From Heliocidaris tuberculata (Eukaryota; Echinodermata; Echinoidea; Camarodonta; Echinometridae): a stretch of DNA of 64,000 nt. Position numbers and translations under genes: made by a program. The stretch is taken from contig CM046836.1 of assembly GCA_025618425.1 (NCBI GenBank), positions 18,825,243-18,889,242 of the forward strand. Direction: 5' to 3'. Under the pieces are notes generated by a model. The model was not told where the DNA came from. It saw only the letters and a program-made list of their open reading frames with translations, and ran no database searches. This document shows, in pieces, positions 23,801 to 36,014 of this stretch (positions are counted from its first letter, which is position 1; the number at the start of each line of letters is the position of its first letter).

Positions 23801-26800
23801 AGGAGTGAATGCTCTAGATGCAGCTGTGATGTTTTACAGCAATATCTCTGTCATGAGACAACAGCTTAAACCTGAATGGAAGGTTCATGGTAAGCAGCTA
23901 TTCTTACGCTTTATCTTTTATCGAGGGCTTAATTTTCACTGACTTGTGTAGGAAGGCAAATGGCGCTCAGAGCTTCAGAAAGATTGTTATATTTTCAGTG
24001 TTTCTCTAGTATTCATGAAAATTTTCACAGTAATTCTAAAAGGACCCCATACACAAACGTTAGTGTAAAGGCATGTCTTACCCACTATTAACTTGTGGTT
24101 GATTCAAGAGTTATTTGTTGTGTGTAGGAAACATCTGTAGATTCATATTCCAAGGGAAAACATTGTCTGCCTTCATTGAGAAGAAATTAAAATTGAAATA
24201 GATCCCATAGTTACTAAATAAGCTTGATGATAAAATCAATAATGTTGCTCTAACCTCTGTAGCTTGCTAAGTTGCGATTGTTGATGAGTATAAAAAACCT
24301 TTTTTTTTCAAACCTTTTGTTTACATTAGCTCTTTTTGGATTTACTAGGCGAGAAGTCATCACAGTATTATTAGCTATTTTATTGTTTTTTTGACGAGAG
24401 CTCTTGTGGAGTTTTCCAGAGTTAAGTTGCTCACTGCTCCTTTGTATTTTTTTCACTGTAAAAATGAGCATGTACATCTCATGCTCAAAGAAACTTTACA
24501 GAAAATATGTACTGGTATTCTTCTGTATAGGATGCATTGCCTACCTTATCTCTTTTTTTTTTCTTTCTTTTTTGGGGGGTAAATTTTCCTCCCACATGTT
24601 TGTTAATTTGCTAGATACATCTTATTATGTTGATTTAACAAAAATAAAATTGGGGGATGACTTTGTTACATTCTGGAGATCTTAGGTCAATAATCTTGGC
24701 AATTTATATTGATCCCTTTGCAATTCCTTTAGAAACAGTCTGATTTGTGTAACATTTCATTGTAGTGGTATTTTCAGCTCAAGATGATGTGACTTATTGG
24801 TTTAAGCTCGGGTTTAACAAAGAGTTTAACTCCCTTTGTTAAACACGACTTGGGTTGTGTGCTGGGTTTAATGAATAAATGAATTAGTGGAATACGGGCA
24901 TGTGGGGTGACATTGGTTTAAGGTCACGGGTCAGTTAACACCTCAAATCTCTTTCATTCAGGTATCTTCACCAATGGTGGTGCCAAGCCTAACATCATTC
25001 CTGAGGAAGCAGAACTCTTGTACTACCTGAGAGCTCCTGATAGTAGACAGCTAGATGTCCTTCGTGAGAAGGTCATTAGATGTGCCCGAGGTGCAGCCGT
25101 AGCTACAGGGTGTGAGGTAACAGAAAGGTAGTACTAACAGTATGTACATATTAGGTTCAAACAAGCATTGAGAAAAAATATAAATTTGAACCCAGCCTTG
25201 AAAAAGTTAGTGAATTAGCTATTTTGTGTATTGAGATTTTATGAAGGGTTTTAGGACGTAAGTCTCTCTACATAACCTTTAAAGTTGGTTTGCCTAGCCT
25301 AGCAATGAAAAATGCCTGCAGATTCTTAATTGACAGTACAAAATAAATTGTTTGGGAATGACTGAATGAAATGTCTCTTCGCTCTGCTAGGCAGATAAGT
25401 AGTTTCCATTACTGCAACGCAAAAATATCCTGTTAATTGGAAAAATGAAGAAAAATAATCTTTCTTGAAATTCCTGAAATTTTACTCTAAAATCTTTGTA
25501 AATATTCCTTTAAGTGTCTCATTTATTTTGTATACCACTGGTTGAATTGCACAGAGTTTTGACATGATTTGACATTGGGCTTTGAAAAGTAAGTAAATAG
25601 TAACATTTGAAACCTGTACAAACCCTACCTCTATGCTGCTACTTGTACAGTTAATCAAATCTCTGGCAGTCAACAGTTTTATCACAGAGTGCAGAACACA
25701 TAACCAGCTTTCTTTCTTTGTGTTCTTTTTTGTAGAAGTGGTCACTACAGAGCCATTTGGATTCTAATTTGCATTTTTCTTATCTCTCTCTCTTTCTCTA
25801 TTTTGTCTAGGTGGAATGTTCATATGGATGCAACTACTCCAACATGATTCACAACGATGCCTTGTCATCATCTTTTGAGAGACACGCAGATAGCTTGGGA
25901 TTCATCTACCCTGAGGAGAGAAGAGGGGAGAAGGGTGGTTCCACAGACATGGGCAACGTGTCCTACGTGCTTCCAAGCATACACCCCAAGTTTGGCATCC
26001 CCACCGATGCAGCCACCCATACCCGTGGATTCACCAAGTGGGCAGGTATAGACCAATTTGCTTTTAATCCCATATGTTCCATTTTTTTTCTATCAGGAGT
26101 CAAATTAAGAGTGCAGTGCTTTTTTTCATTGTTTAAAATTTGGCTTTAAACATCTTCTATAGCAACTGTCGTCACAATCCATGTAGCTGATCATCTTTTT
26201 GTGAGTGAAAATAATCTTTTTTAGGTCAGTGATAGTAGAATAACTACATTCTTGGGCAGAATTTGCTCCCGAAATATCCTTCTGGCAATAATACCAATGC
26301 ATTTGACAAAAAAAGATTGATACAGTAATATTTCAAAGGAGGAGGCGAATACCCCAAAAGCAGAGCTTGTTGTTTCAGGAGTGCTGTAAACAAATTGATA
26401 AAAAAAGGCATGTTACTGTAAGAGCATCATAACAAACTTCTTTCTTTTTTCATAGTCAGATAAAGAAAATTAATAGGTTGAGAAAGAGAAAAAATTTTGG
26501 CATATTTACATGTATATCAGTTGATGTTACAGAAGAACAGACTTAAAAAATACTGAATTAGTTGCACTATATTAGTTAACAAATCAGTGTTACAATATAC
26601 TGCTAAAACTGTGAGATGACCTAACCCTCATTTTGACATTCCTGTCCCGATATACACACAGAGTTATCCATCAAAAATGTTAGCGATCCCGCCTGACTGG
26701 ACTAGGAAGTAGCTAGGGCATCCACGTAGATGAATATTGTTAATACAAACAAGGTAGTTCATCATGTTGGTGACATCCATACATTCAGAGCTACCATAAC

Positions 26801-27007
26801 TAAGGTTACTAAAATCAAAACAAAAGATGATTCATTTGTAATTTTCCTTTCATTGCAGGTATGCCCGAGGCCCAGTTGCCCACCCTAATCCAAGCCAAGG
26901 CCATTGCTATGACTGGCATTGATGTGATGAACCCAAACAGTAACTTGCTGAAGGTGGCCAAGGAGGAGTTTCAGAAGACCATCAGTGACTTCACTCAACC
27001 TAGCTGA
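17650..27007 (+). CDS. PM20D2: PM20D2-type M20 peptidase, complete gene
   Basis: Seven coding exons join in frame through GT-AG introns: 17650-17817, 18145-18348, 22617-22765, 23747-23889, 24962-25116, 25811-26045 and 26859-27007. They encode 400 residues (the family is usually around 430). Motifs of the M20 metallopeptidase fold appear in order: [14 protein letters not shown] (about residues 40-53), [20 protein letters not shown] (83-102) with metal-site Cys/His, [11 protein letters not shown] (129-139) with the catalytic and metal-binding acidic pair, MMAHP (155-159), the lid-domain [13 protein letters not shown], then [18 protein letters not shown]. Known family role: the vertebrate orthologue is a cytosolic dipeptidase that removes beta-alanyl-lysine and similar by-products of carnosine synthase. 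No signal peptide is seen, consistent with a cytosolic enzyme. The ATG at 17650 starts a frame with family-like sequence at once. Family assignment is near certain; substrate is inferred from the orthologue. Confidence 0.95.
18145..18348 (+). CDS. PM20D2: PM20D2 exon 2
   Basis: 68 codons, phase 0 at both ends, from [11 protein letters not shown] to PIGR before a gtaagc donor. It holds the [17 protein letters not shown] block that defines the metal site of this M20 branch. Confidence 0.95.
18798..19210 (-). mobile_element. piggyBac-like MITE, family P copy 2
   Basis: 413 bp in reverse orientation, TTAA at 18798-18801 and 19207-19210. It abuts the F1 element at its right end and shares that TTAA. 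Confidence 0.75.
19207..20103. mobile_element. Foldback element, family F1 copy 1
   Basis: 897 bp including TTAA on both sides, with long inverted arms: the left gggaattaacctca-aatataaatgt block is matched in reverse at the right end, and gctgccattttcttgatg recurs inverted. A second copy lies at 35001-35890. No open frame of note. Confidence 0.72.
20100..20514 (+). mobile_element. piggyBac-like MITE, family P copy 3
   Basis: 415 bp in forward orientation, TTAA at 20100-20103 (shared with F1) and 20511-20514. Confidence 0.75.
21002..21593. mobile_element. Foldback element, family F2 copy 1
   Basis: 592 bp between TTAA at 21002 and 21590. The arms start AGGGAAATCCAACCTT and its inverse, with the gagagttatgaatttttgaaa block repeated in inverse near 21,470. 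PM20D2 intron 2. Confidence 0.72.
21833..22532. mobile_element. Inverted-repeat element, GAGATAAAAT-rich ends
   Basis: ~700 bp with outer ends ggggcagtattctgag and ctcagaataccacccc and several gagataaaat repeats inside each end. The middle has a 72-codon frame ([20 protein letters not shown]) of unknown meaning; it could be a decayed element gene. PM20D2 intron 2. Confidence 0.6.
22617..22765 (+). CDS. PM20D2: PM20D2 exon 3
   Basis: 149 nt starting [15 protein letters not shown] after a ccag acceptor and ending in phase 2 before gtaagg. It contains the Glu-Glu catalytic/metal pair and the MMAHP motif. The 4.27-kb intron before it carries the nested transposon complex. Confidence 0.95.
22988..23730. 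mobile_element. Element with 156-bp internal repeats
   Basis: Bounded by atgcctctgcccacc-type sequence at left and ggcggaggcata at right. Inside are three clear ~156-bp units (23,078; 23,233; 23,389) and a decayed fourth, each with gatatctca, aacttcaaac(c/t)tgg and tcaaaggtca blocks. It fills most of PM20D2 intron 3. Confidence 0.7.
23747..23889 (+). CDS. PM20D2: PM20D2 exon 4
   Basis: 143 nt. It completes the split codon as [19 protein letters not shown] and runs to EWKVHG. This is the start of the dimerisation/lid domain with the conserved [11 protein letters not shown] block. The acceptor lies only about 40 nt after the end of a repeat element. Confidence 0.95.
24962..25116 (+). CDS. PM20D2: PM20D2 exon 5
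   Basis: 155 nt, encoding [20 protein letters not shown] through AAVATGCE. It ends in phase 0 before gtaaca. The GGAKPNIIP stretch is typical of the M20 lid domain. Confidence 0.94.
25811..26045 (+). CDS. PM20D2: PM20D2 exon 6
   Basis: 235 nt from [16 protein letters not shown] to GFTKWAG, ending in phase 1 before gtatag. It carries the [18 protein letters not shown] block of the catalytic domain, including the C-terminal His of the IHP motif. Confidence 0.95.
26859..27007 (+). CDS. PM20D2: PM20D2 exon 7 (stop codon)
   Basis: Terminal exon from [20 protein letters not shown] to the TGA at 27005-27007, ending TISDFTQPS. The C-terminal helix matches the family. No AATAAA was noticed within the next ~700 bp, so the polyadenylation site is undefined. 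Confidence 0.94.
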
Positions 27008-28140
27008 AGTGCACTGCAGTTTAGTTCTTTAGAAAAGAGGTTATGATATATATGCAAACAAACAGAAAATTATCGATTGGATTAATTCTGAAGATGCTTT
27101 TATATGAATAGTCTAAGGCCTCAAACCAACATTCAAATATTAATTTTTTTCTTTTATAATATTTCAAATCAAGCAAGAATTATATGAATCAAGGCTTTGT
27201 ATCCCTAGGCGGAAAAACTTGAGAATTAGTTATTTGTGTATTGCTATTAGAGTCATGGAAAGTTATATATCTAGATTCTGTGCATTGTGTAGTGGTAAAA
27301 CATTGTTGGCCAACAAGCCTCCTGACGATGTTTATCTTTATATTTATTGGAAATATTTCATATAGAACACCACTGACAAAATAGCGTCAAGAAACGTGAT
27401 TCCACAGTGGCCTGGGCCCTCTTGCATAAAAAGTTGCCTTTTAATCACAAGTCCAAAAATTAAACGCAACTTGATTTTCAACCAATCAGAATCGCGTATT
27501 CAGGATTTGCGTTTAATTTTTCGAGTTGCGTTTAATCGCAACTTTTTATGCAAGAGGGCCCTGGTAGCCCTAATTACCACAAAACAGCCACCCACCACAT
27601 TACAGCTAATGAAAGATTTAAGGAAAATGATTATAGGGTTAGAATTGAAATGTGGTGGCCAACCACTTTGACCTCTTCCTCTATCGTGTTCTTAATCAGA
27701 GTGTGAATTTATACCTGTTCCTGACCATGTATTTATTGAAAGAGCAGGTTCTGTCATGTCTATGCTGAGTAAACAACCCTGCCCATACCCTATCACACTG
27801 CCATTTCCTGATCCCCCATCTTGCCTTGACCCCCCCCCCCCCCCCCACCCATCCTTTATACTACCCTTTCCTGATCTACCAAACCACACTGACCCTTCCC
27901 CTATCCCCTTCTGATTGAGGGGAGGAGGAGTCCGGGTTGATGTGTAATTAACTACCTACCATTGCTTTATGACACCATGGCCTCGTCTTATAAAGAGGAG
28001 CGACTAATCACACTTTAGTTTGCGATCGATATCAATCGCAACTATGTACATAAGAGATAGGAGGCTGAAAATTTGCGATTGATTAGAGGACTTGTGGTTG
28101 ATTCGGATCAATCGCAACACTTTGTAAGACGTGTCAACAA
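27008..28140 (+). other. PM20D2: PM20D2 3' flank
   Basis: Apart from the MITE at 27416-27563, a 17-base poly(C) (27830-27846) and an inverted-repeat element at about 27,985-28,133 (cgtcttataaag... ...ctttgtaagacg), nothing is seen. Confidence 0.4.
27416..27563. mobile_element. MITE with GGGCCCTCTTGCATAAAAAG ends
   Basis: 148 bp; the outer ~24 bases are a perfect inverted repeat, with inner gcgtttaatttttcgag and inverse. It lies ~400 bp after the PM20D2 stop, so it may be in the 3' UTR or flank. Confidence 0.72.
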
Positions 28141-30430
28141 AGTCACAAAACTATGTCAGGTTGATTAGTGATTTTAACATAATGATCGACTCATTCAAAT
28201 TAAATGTTGCCTTTAAAATCCTCTTTGATCATCTTTACCACAATCTCTTCCCAATTTTCAGTTGTTTACCTCTGGTTCCAGAAGTCCTTAGGATGCAAGA
28301 ATTTTGCTTTTGGAAAGCCTTTCAGTTTTGTTAACAACAATGTTTGTGTCAAGCTACATTGTTTCTCAACATGTCTATTTTGTTATCCATACCCTCCATC
28401 TCTTTCAGGGAACTATCTACCTATGTCCCATAGCTTGGAGGCCGTTGAGTCGACACTGTGATGGATCAGGAGACACAGGTTCTCCAAAAGTTCAGGGGAC
28501 TATATCTCTGTAATTTCTGTGATTAGCTGACACTCCAAATCATGAGCATAAAATCTCTGAATACTGTCTAATGAGTCTACCCTGTAAGAAATCATTCAAT
28601 TCTTACGAGTAACATATCGCCTGTTTGGAGCCAGAAGGGCTTAAATTCATGTACCTTAACACAGAGGTTAACGCCCTTCTGGCTCTGTACAGACGACATG
28701 TACTGAATTTTGATGGTGATTAATACCATAGTATAGTTGTTTTTATTATTCAGTCTGCAAACTCATGATTTGTTGCTCTCGAGCAACAAATGCTAGTCTC
28801 TGACTGTAAGTCAAAGTCCCTGTAGTTACGGTCATGCATTTGAGCCTGGTTAACCCAATTATTGGCTGTCTGACAATCAAGTCACTCCGATTTCATCTTC
28901 TCTCTCCCTGACTTCATGGATTCTCATCTTAATAGGTGCCTTTTCTTTGATATGTGTATCTTCACCCCTCATTGCTGTTGTTGATATACTCCTTTGCACC
29001 ACTTTGGCCATTTTCTTGATCGTCCTCGTCTCTCTCCATCTTCCGATCATCAATCACTACGATGCTAATTTTTGCCTCCTCATCCTCTTTGCTTTTTCCC
29101 GTTTGTTTTTATTAATTTGCCTTGTGAAAGCTGTGGCCATATCTATCCAACAGGTTATATTCAACATACTGTATACACCATAAATTTTGTGGACATAAAC
29201 TCTTTGCAAATAGGACTAATTAGACTATTTTGCGAGTGGTTGAATTCGGGATTTGGCAATTCTCAAATCTGCAAACAGCGATGATGTACTTTTGCAAAGC
29301 GAAGTGGTGAATTTCTGATCAGGAGACAACGAATTCGACTGACTACTATCTTGACAATATTTTAGCGTGTTGTAAAATTTGCGACCCACTCGCAATATTC
29401 GCGAAATACATGCCGTATAAAAACATGTACCAATGTCTTCTCCTCTTGTTAGAAATAGTGTAAAAACTATTTACATTATTTCAATGAAATTTATACTTAT
29501 GGATCACATGAAGAAGGTATTAGAATTCATTATGTATAGAAACTAATTTGGAATAGGATGGTGGAGTTTGGACATAGATATCAATAGATCAAGTGATTTT
29601 GAGATAGCCACTGGAGTCCCCACCCAAACAGCATGGTTGCCCAAGCAGCCAACACTAGATGCTTATGAAATATAAATACATACATGTCTATGTACATATA
29701 TTATATTGATTTTTGTAAGTATTTTTTAACACACCAAATTTTGAGATACACCATCCACGTACTGCTTTTGTCCCCTTGAGCCATTCATGTCATTCCCTTC
29801 CTGCTGCTTATACTAGAGTCTTTAGCCTTCTGCCATGTAAAATTGAACAATGTAACCACCAAAAAAAATTTCAAAATAGAACTTTAAATTGTGCCTATGA
29901 AAGTATTTATTATTCACAAGCAAAAGGCACAGTAGTGGTTACTTGCCATAAAAAATTATTCAATGTAGTATATGTATAACAAAGACTTATTCTGTAGTAT
30001 TTTAATAATTTCTTTGAAGACAGTTATAAAACAGTTGATTTAAAGATATGTTTTTATACTTTGGAGCTGGTTCAAATGTTTGAATTCATGTTATTGTGCC
30101 CAGGTATATGTTGCTAGAGATGGGCAAACTTTGGGCAATCTTTAGACTTGTCCAAAGCTTTTTTCAGGAAGAAGTAACCGGTATGGAGAATTTTTTTTTT
30201 AACATCAATTTGCCATTATACCAACTCAGTTCATTTATCATTTCCTGCAGCACATCTTGCTCCATAATTCCAGAATATATTTCTCACATCTGTCTTTGTT
30301 AACATTCATTTGTATTTTTTAAATTCTGTGCAATTGCTACAATAAAGAGGAATTGGTATAAAAACGATGCAACATGTGTGAAAGATTTTATATGTGGAAG
30401 TGTTGCTGCAGTTGCCGTCAGTTGAACATA
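28141..30430. other. Intergenic, no gene seen
   Basis: AT-rich. It contains a small palindromic element at 28,628-28,686 (gagccagaagggc and inverse), the palindrome ttgctctcgagcaa near 28,773, and the MITE at 29,167-29,418. Short open frames lack codon structure or splice context. Confidence 0.4.
29167..29418. mobile_element. MITE, TACTGTATA ends, copy 2
   Basis: ~250 bp, same orientation and internal blocks as 16,438-16,722. The right end is slightly eroded. Confidence 0.68.
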
Positions 30431-30613
30431 TACTGTAAACGTGGAATATTTCACGGCATGAAATTTGTGCAAAAATAAAAACACGTGAATATTTTTGTGT
30501 ATGTATTCTTTTGCCCATGAGCCTGGCGCGTCGGTGAAATTGAAAACGTGAAATTCACCTTACGTGGCCGAGTGCGAAAAATTAATCGTGTGAAAATATC
30601 CACTTTTACAGTA
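30431..30613. mobile_element. Related MITE, TACTGTAAA ends
   Basis: ~183 bp with inverted ends tactgtaaacgtggaatatt and aaatatccacttttacagta. The ends resemble the TACTGTATA family but the interior differs. Confidence 0.6.
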
Positions 30614-30973
30614 ACTGATCAAATGGGGGATTCAATATAAGACAAACCAGGCTTTTCTTTTTTAATGTTGATGCCAAAAAGAAACGTAATAGTAATTTGT
30701 CATGTCATGTCATTTAATTAACCGCTATGACCCTCTGATATTACTTTTGATTACCCGAAAACAAATCTTTATTATTGAATCATATGAGAAGTTGGCTTTG
30801 AACTATTGTCAAAGGTCCTTTTTTTGTTCCTTATATGGAAATGCCAAATGATATTCTGAGGGTAAAAATGTGAAATTAGTGTATTAGTATTAAGATGGTC
30901 ATCAGTGATGAGAGTGCACAGATTGAGAGATATACATGTAAACAAACCAAAAATAAAAGATTTGTTTTTTTCA

Positions 30974-31236
30974 ATAAAGAGTAGCAATCACCAAAAAATA
31001 TTTTGCTCTGCATGTAACAGGTTTCAGGTTATTATGTATATTCAAAATATGACTTTATCTATTACTTCTATAAAGAGATATTGCAAGTTTAATAATAATT
31101 ACACTCTCTATAAGCAGAAAAATGACTTGTGAGTAGACTACTCAAAGCATCCTAAGCACTCGCCAAGATAAGGGCTTTATATACTTTCATACTCCTTAAC
31201 TGTTGACTTTATAGAATGCCAGATAAAGTTCTTTAA
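30974..31236 (+). mobile_element. Family A MITE, truncated
   Basis: Matches the left two-thirds of family A (gcaatcaccaaaaaat, tacactctctataagca, gataaagttcttta) and stops at a TTAA (31233-31236), where an F3-type element begins. The missing right end was not found downstream. Confidence 0.65.
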
Positions 31237-31640
31237 AGAAGAATGAAACCCTGGGGGAAAATCAATTTTCATGAAAAGAGAGGATAGAGAGAAGCAATTT
31301 AAAAAAAGTTCCATCAAAATCGGTTAAGAAATGAGAAAGTTATAAAAGTTTAAAAAGTCTCAATTTACTTTCTGTGGTGATCCTCAAATTGGCAATGTTG
31401 CTTCAAAGTGACAGGTTTAGTAGTACAACTCTACACATGTTTTGTACACAAAATTTCATATTTTCCCCATTATCTCTCAAGGTGCTGCTTGTCTCCTCAG
31501 CTCAAGATTTATCATGGGAATATGTATTTGACACAACATATATTGAGTTCACAAAAAGACAAGCAGCATCTTTAGAGATAATGGAGAAAATATGAAATTT
31601 GTGTACAAAACATATTGAGAGTTGTACTACATGTAATTTC
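31233..31640. mobile_element. Foldback element, family F3, partial
   Basis: Left arm (gaaaccctgggggaaaatca, gatcctcaaattggcaatgt) and an inverted partner (gagataatggagaaaatatg) match the 50801-51388 element. The right terminus has diverged or been lost. It is inserted at a TTAA in the family A element. Confidence 0.6.
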
Positions 31641-32630
31641 AAAGGAACGCCAACCATTGTTACAACCAATAGGATTTTGCTTCTCGTCACACTGATTTGC
31701 ACTGTATTTTCGATGTTAATAGTACCTTTAAAGACCTCGGTACATGTAATTAATTGGTAACTGTGAATGTGACTATAGTGTAGTATCAAGGAAATACATG
31801 AATATGATCCTGTTTTTAAATCTTTCACATAAATCTATTCAGAGAATTCACTATGTAATCTACGGTTTAACAGCTGCCTAACAAAAACAAAGTAAACAAT
31901 GACAGCCTAGCCAGATATGTAAACACACTTTGAATAATTGTTATCACCTTGCTCTAAGGAAAATTGACAAATGGAATTTTGACCGTTTGTACATTTAACA
32001 TTTCAGTGACATTAATAGCCAGAGGCCCCAGAAGTAATTGAATAGCTCCCCCCCCCCCCAAAAAAAAAAAAAAAAAAAATTAATTAATATATATACATAT
32101 ATTACACCTTTCATTAAATTATCTTATTTTTATTATAATAATATTTGAAGACCCCAGTTATAGGTGATATATTTGTGTATGAGTATTCTTGAAAGTGAAT
32201 ATATATATATGATTTTCCTTTGTGGCAATGCTGTAATTTTTTTTGATCATGCTAATGCTGTTTGGAAAGATATACAGGATAGCAATCTTTTGACTAAATT
32301 TTAACCCCTTGATCACTTGTGAATGTGAATATTCTAAAGTAGGATTTGTTGCATTGATGTATGCAAGCCAAGGGGGTAGCAAGAGGAGATAGGGCAAGGG
32401 GTACAATCCCCCCCCCCCTTTTTTTTTCGCTTGCTTTCTTACTGGTCAAAATTATTAATATTAAAAATAAATGTATTGACACTTTGCCTCGTAAAACTGA
32501 TAGTGACTGATCATCCGAGACATTTTGTGAAGCAATAAAGAATGAGAACGGAAGAAATACAAACGGCAACGCAATACTAACGTTGTACCATGTTTGGCAT
32601 AATAATAATGTAATAATAATGATAATAATA

Positions 32631-33005
32631 TTAAAGTGTACCAACCACCTGAATGAAAAATTTGTATACCGCTAGGAAGTATAAAATTAACCTCAAAGAA
32701 CTTTATCTGATATTCTATAGGTTAACAGTTTAGGAGTATGAAGGAAATAAAGGATAATATGAAGGTGCTCGCACGGAACCGAACCTCCGAGTTGGGTTCC
32801 GCGCGAGCCCTTAACTTGGCGAGCGCGTAAGGGTGCGTTGAGTAGTCTACTCACGAGTCGCTTTTATGCTTACAGAGAGTATAATTAAACTTGTAATATC
32901 CCTTTATTGAAGTGATATTCGAAGCCCATATTTGGAACATAGCAGAATGACATGGAACCTCTAACATACATAGTGAAATATTTTTGGGTGATTGGTACCC
33001 TTTAA
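32631..33005 (-). mobile_element. Family A MITE, intact reference copy
   Basis: 375 bp between TTAA at 32631 and 33002, in reverse orientation. It includes a GC-rich hairpin (ctcgcacggaacc... ...ggttccgcgcgag). It is continuous where the copy at 18703-20780 is interrupted. Confidence 0.75.
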
Positions 33006-34810
33006 AAATAATAATACATGTAATAATAATAGTAGTAGTATGCATTTTTTTAAAGGGACCCCTTTCAGATTGCCTTAAAAGGATTCCTAGTACATGTAAG
33101 CTGCGGGTCAGACCTCACTGATAATGATACCAGTATTTTTCAATAAAGGTACACAATACATGGGTATAGACTTGAAAATGCGTGATTCCACATGGTGAAA
33201 CAGCTGAGAAGGCTCAGTGCATGTCCAAAATATGATCAAATCATTCAAACTTTGCATTTTTTTGCATTCATTCCTTTATTTTCGATCAAGCTCATAGATC
33301 ATAACACTATGCCATCCCCCCCCCCCCCCCCACTCGCCTTAAGGAAATCCTGGCTATGCCAATGCATGCTGCCAGGCTAAGGTATAGTGACTAACACACA
33401 CAATGTCGTTGATTCACAGCCGAGGCCTGCCATAGGGAATACTGTAAACCCTAATCATTCTCTTACATTTCTCTTTGCCATTTTTCGCACTGTTGAGCCA
33501 AGTACACCAGATCTATAAATACTGTTACATTGTGAGCTTATCATAAGGGGGAGAAGCTACAGAGGATTTATAAACAATAGCACGATGCAAATGTCCTTAT
33601 TCCTTGTCCATTTCCTGTCCATTTCCTCTTCAGTAACAGGATGTTTCTACACTCCAGAAATGGTCAAATCATGGAAGAATACAATTTCGCTTTCGGCCAA
33701 AGACTGAGGAACTGCCCTTTCTATTATTTACTATGGAATAGAAAATAAATTTTTGCTGAAACTTTGTGATTTAAATAATGTTACATGTGACTTACTATTT
33801 TTTGTCTTATACACCAGTAGTTTTATATTCTGTATTTCACCCATTACAATTTAAATACTGGCCAAAAACAATTTTAGTAAGGGAAATAAAAATATTTGAA
33901 TTGTTAAGAAAATGGTCTCACATTGAAGTTGTCATGCATGTACATAAAAAAATATACAGTTGTATTATTACACAAAGGTAGACACATTTCCCATTTCTGC
34001 TTTCTAGCCGTCATGAAGTATAGATGTTAAGTACAGTATGTAATGAAAAAATTGACACCATGTACTCTGTTCATGGAGTTGCCAATTTGTATTGGCAAAG
34101 AAATTCAAACAATTGTGATCAAAAGATCTGTTTAAGGTAGAATAACTTTTTGAAGTACAGTGTACATCATGTGCATGGCTTTATTGACATGGCCAGGAAA
34201 ACAATTTACATGTTTGGTTGATGCATAGCAGTTCAGAGTTTCCATAAGGTCTAAATTAATCAGTTTTCCCTACTCAAATTGGCAACAACTGATCCACTCT
34301 TCCATAGTCTGAAAAAAATAAAAGTGTTTATTAAATAAACCAATATGAACAAAAAAATTGCAAAATTTGATAGAAAAATTGCCAATTTGTATACAAATTA
34401 CTAGTGATTATATATATTTTTCACTGTGTTGCCAATTTAGAGACTTTAATGATTTGTTACATTTTAATCGCTCTTATTCGTAAAAGGCACAACATACTGC
34501 ACTGGAAATTGACTCAAAATTTTCTGTGATTTTCTTTCTGCTCATGTATATTGTGTAATTCCTAGCATTCTGGATCAAAAGATAAAATTATGCAAAAACG
34601 TCATTAAAGGAGACACTGTATCAACTGACTGTACTGCTATGGGTTAAGCAGGTTTTCTTTTCTGACCGAAGATGTTCGAAGGGCAAGTCCAAGTTGTTAA
34701 TAAATATAAGAGGCTGTGTCTCATGTGTAATGCCATATAATGAATAATGATCATAAATGATGAAATTTAATCAACATCAAAAATGTAATAAGACCTGATA
34801 TTCAGGTGAT
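33006..34810. other. Intergenic, no gene seen
   Basis: AT-rich with a 16-base poly(C) at 33,316-33,331. From 34,080 to 34,450 it has diverged blocks recalling family P interiors (gttgccaattt...). Nothing coding is recognised. Confidence 0.35.
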
Positions 34811-35000
34811 TGACATTTTAGGTTTAGGTTAAGGCATAAGGGGGTTGGATTGAGGGTAAGGTACATGTATAGTGTTTGGTCAAGGGTTGAAGTCAAGAAT
34901 TCTGCATGCTAGCATAGGATATTGACTGCAGGGAAATTGGTGCTGGAACATGTGTGACCTACGGTTGTTCCACACATGCCCCAGCGATAATTGCTCCACT

Positions 35001-35890
35001 TTAAAAAGGAGAATTAACCCCAGAATATAAATGTACTTATGTTCAAAGGTGTAATATATTCTTAATTATTGGCCTGTAGCACTTTAGAAATAAAATATCA
35101 GAAAAGGGTTAAGATCAAGACATTCAAGCACACATCTGCTAACACTTTACATGGGGGCTGCCATTTTCTTGATGATATGGAGTTGTACATGAACCCTTGG
35201 CAAACGTTCCGGTCAGGAAGATATTTCAAATCCTAGAGCTAAAATGTTTCTCTTCATCACAAAAAATCCCCATATATGATGGAAAGTACATAACAGGTGT
35301 ATACATATATTCTAAAATTTGAAATTTAGAGATTTCTTTTTAAATTCTCTGGTTTTGCTAAATAGAAATCGATTTCGTGGGCTTGCCTGGCAGAGCAGAA
35401 CATAATTTATACAACGCGCATTCTGATTATTGAAGTCCATTATCTCAAAGCAGGTGAATGCATAGTTTGTCACTATTGACGCTCGGGAAGGTTATCATCC
35501 ATAAATTTGAATTAATTTGCTCCGTCGTGTACGTCATAGTATCAAGAAAATAGATTTTTATTTAGTAACATAGTAATTTTCAAAGAAATATAAAACATAT
35601 TTTCGTTTTTAAAATATATGTATCTATCTGTTAAATATTTTTAATCTTAAAAATGGATTTTGTATCAGGAAGAAAGACAATTTTGCATTCGGATTAAAAA
35701 TATCTTTATGTACACATCAAGAAAATGGCAGCCCCTAGGTATGGCTAGGAGACGATGAATTTTGCTGAGAAAATCTCGATTTATACCCATCTCGTATATT
35801 TTAATGCAAAACTATATAGGACAACAAGAAGGAATAGATTACATCTTTGAATATAACCTCATTTATATTATGAGGTTAATTCCTCTTTAA
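35001..35890. mobile_element. Foldback element, family F1 copy 2
   Basis: 890 bp with TTAA at 35001-35004 and 35887-35890 and the same inverted arms as 19207-20103. The flanks on each side are themselves inverted repeats of each other (about 34,815-34,910 and 35,900-36,000), so it appears to sit inside an older inverted-repeat element. Confidence 0.7.
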
Positions 35891-36014
35891 CTTTCCACGC
35901 TAAGCGAACTCTAAAATTCAACCCTGGACCAAACACTACACCTAACCCCAAACCTACATGTAACCTAAAACCCAGTTTTAACCCTAACCCTAAATCTTTG
36001 GCGAAATAAAGTCC

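Noticed and set aside
28947..29183. A small membrane protein
   Set aside because: Hydrophobic residues reflect T-rich sequence; no splice context, no family and no flanking exons.
35981..35998. Telomere-like ccctaa repeats
   Set aside because: Only two or three degenerate units inside a dispersed inverted repeat; not a telomeric array.
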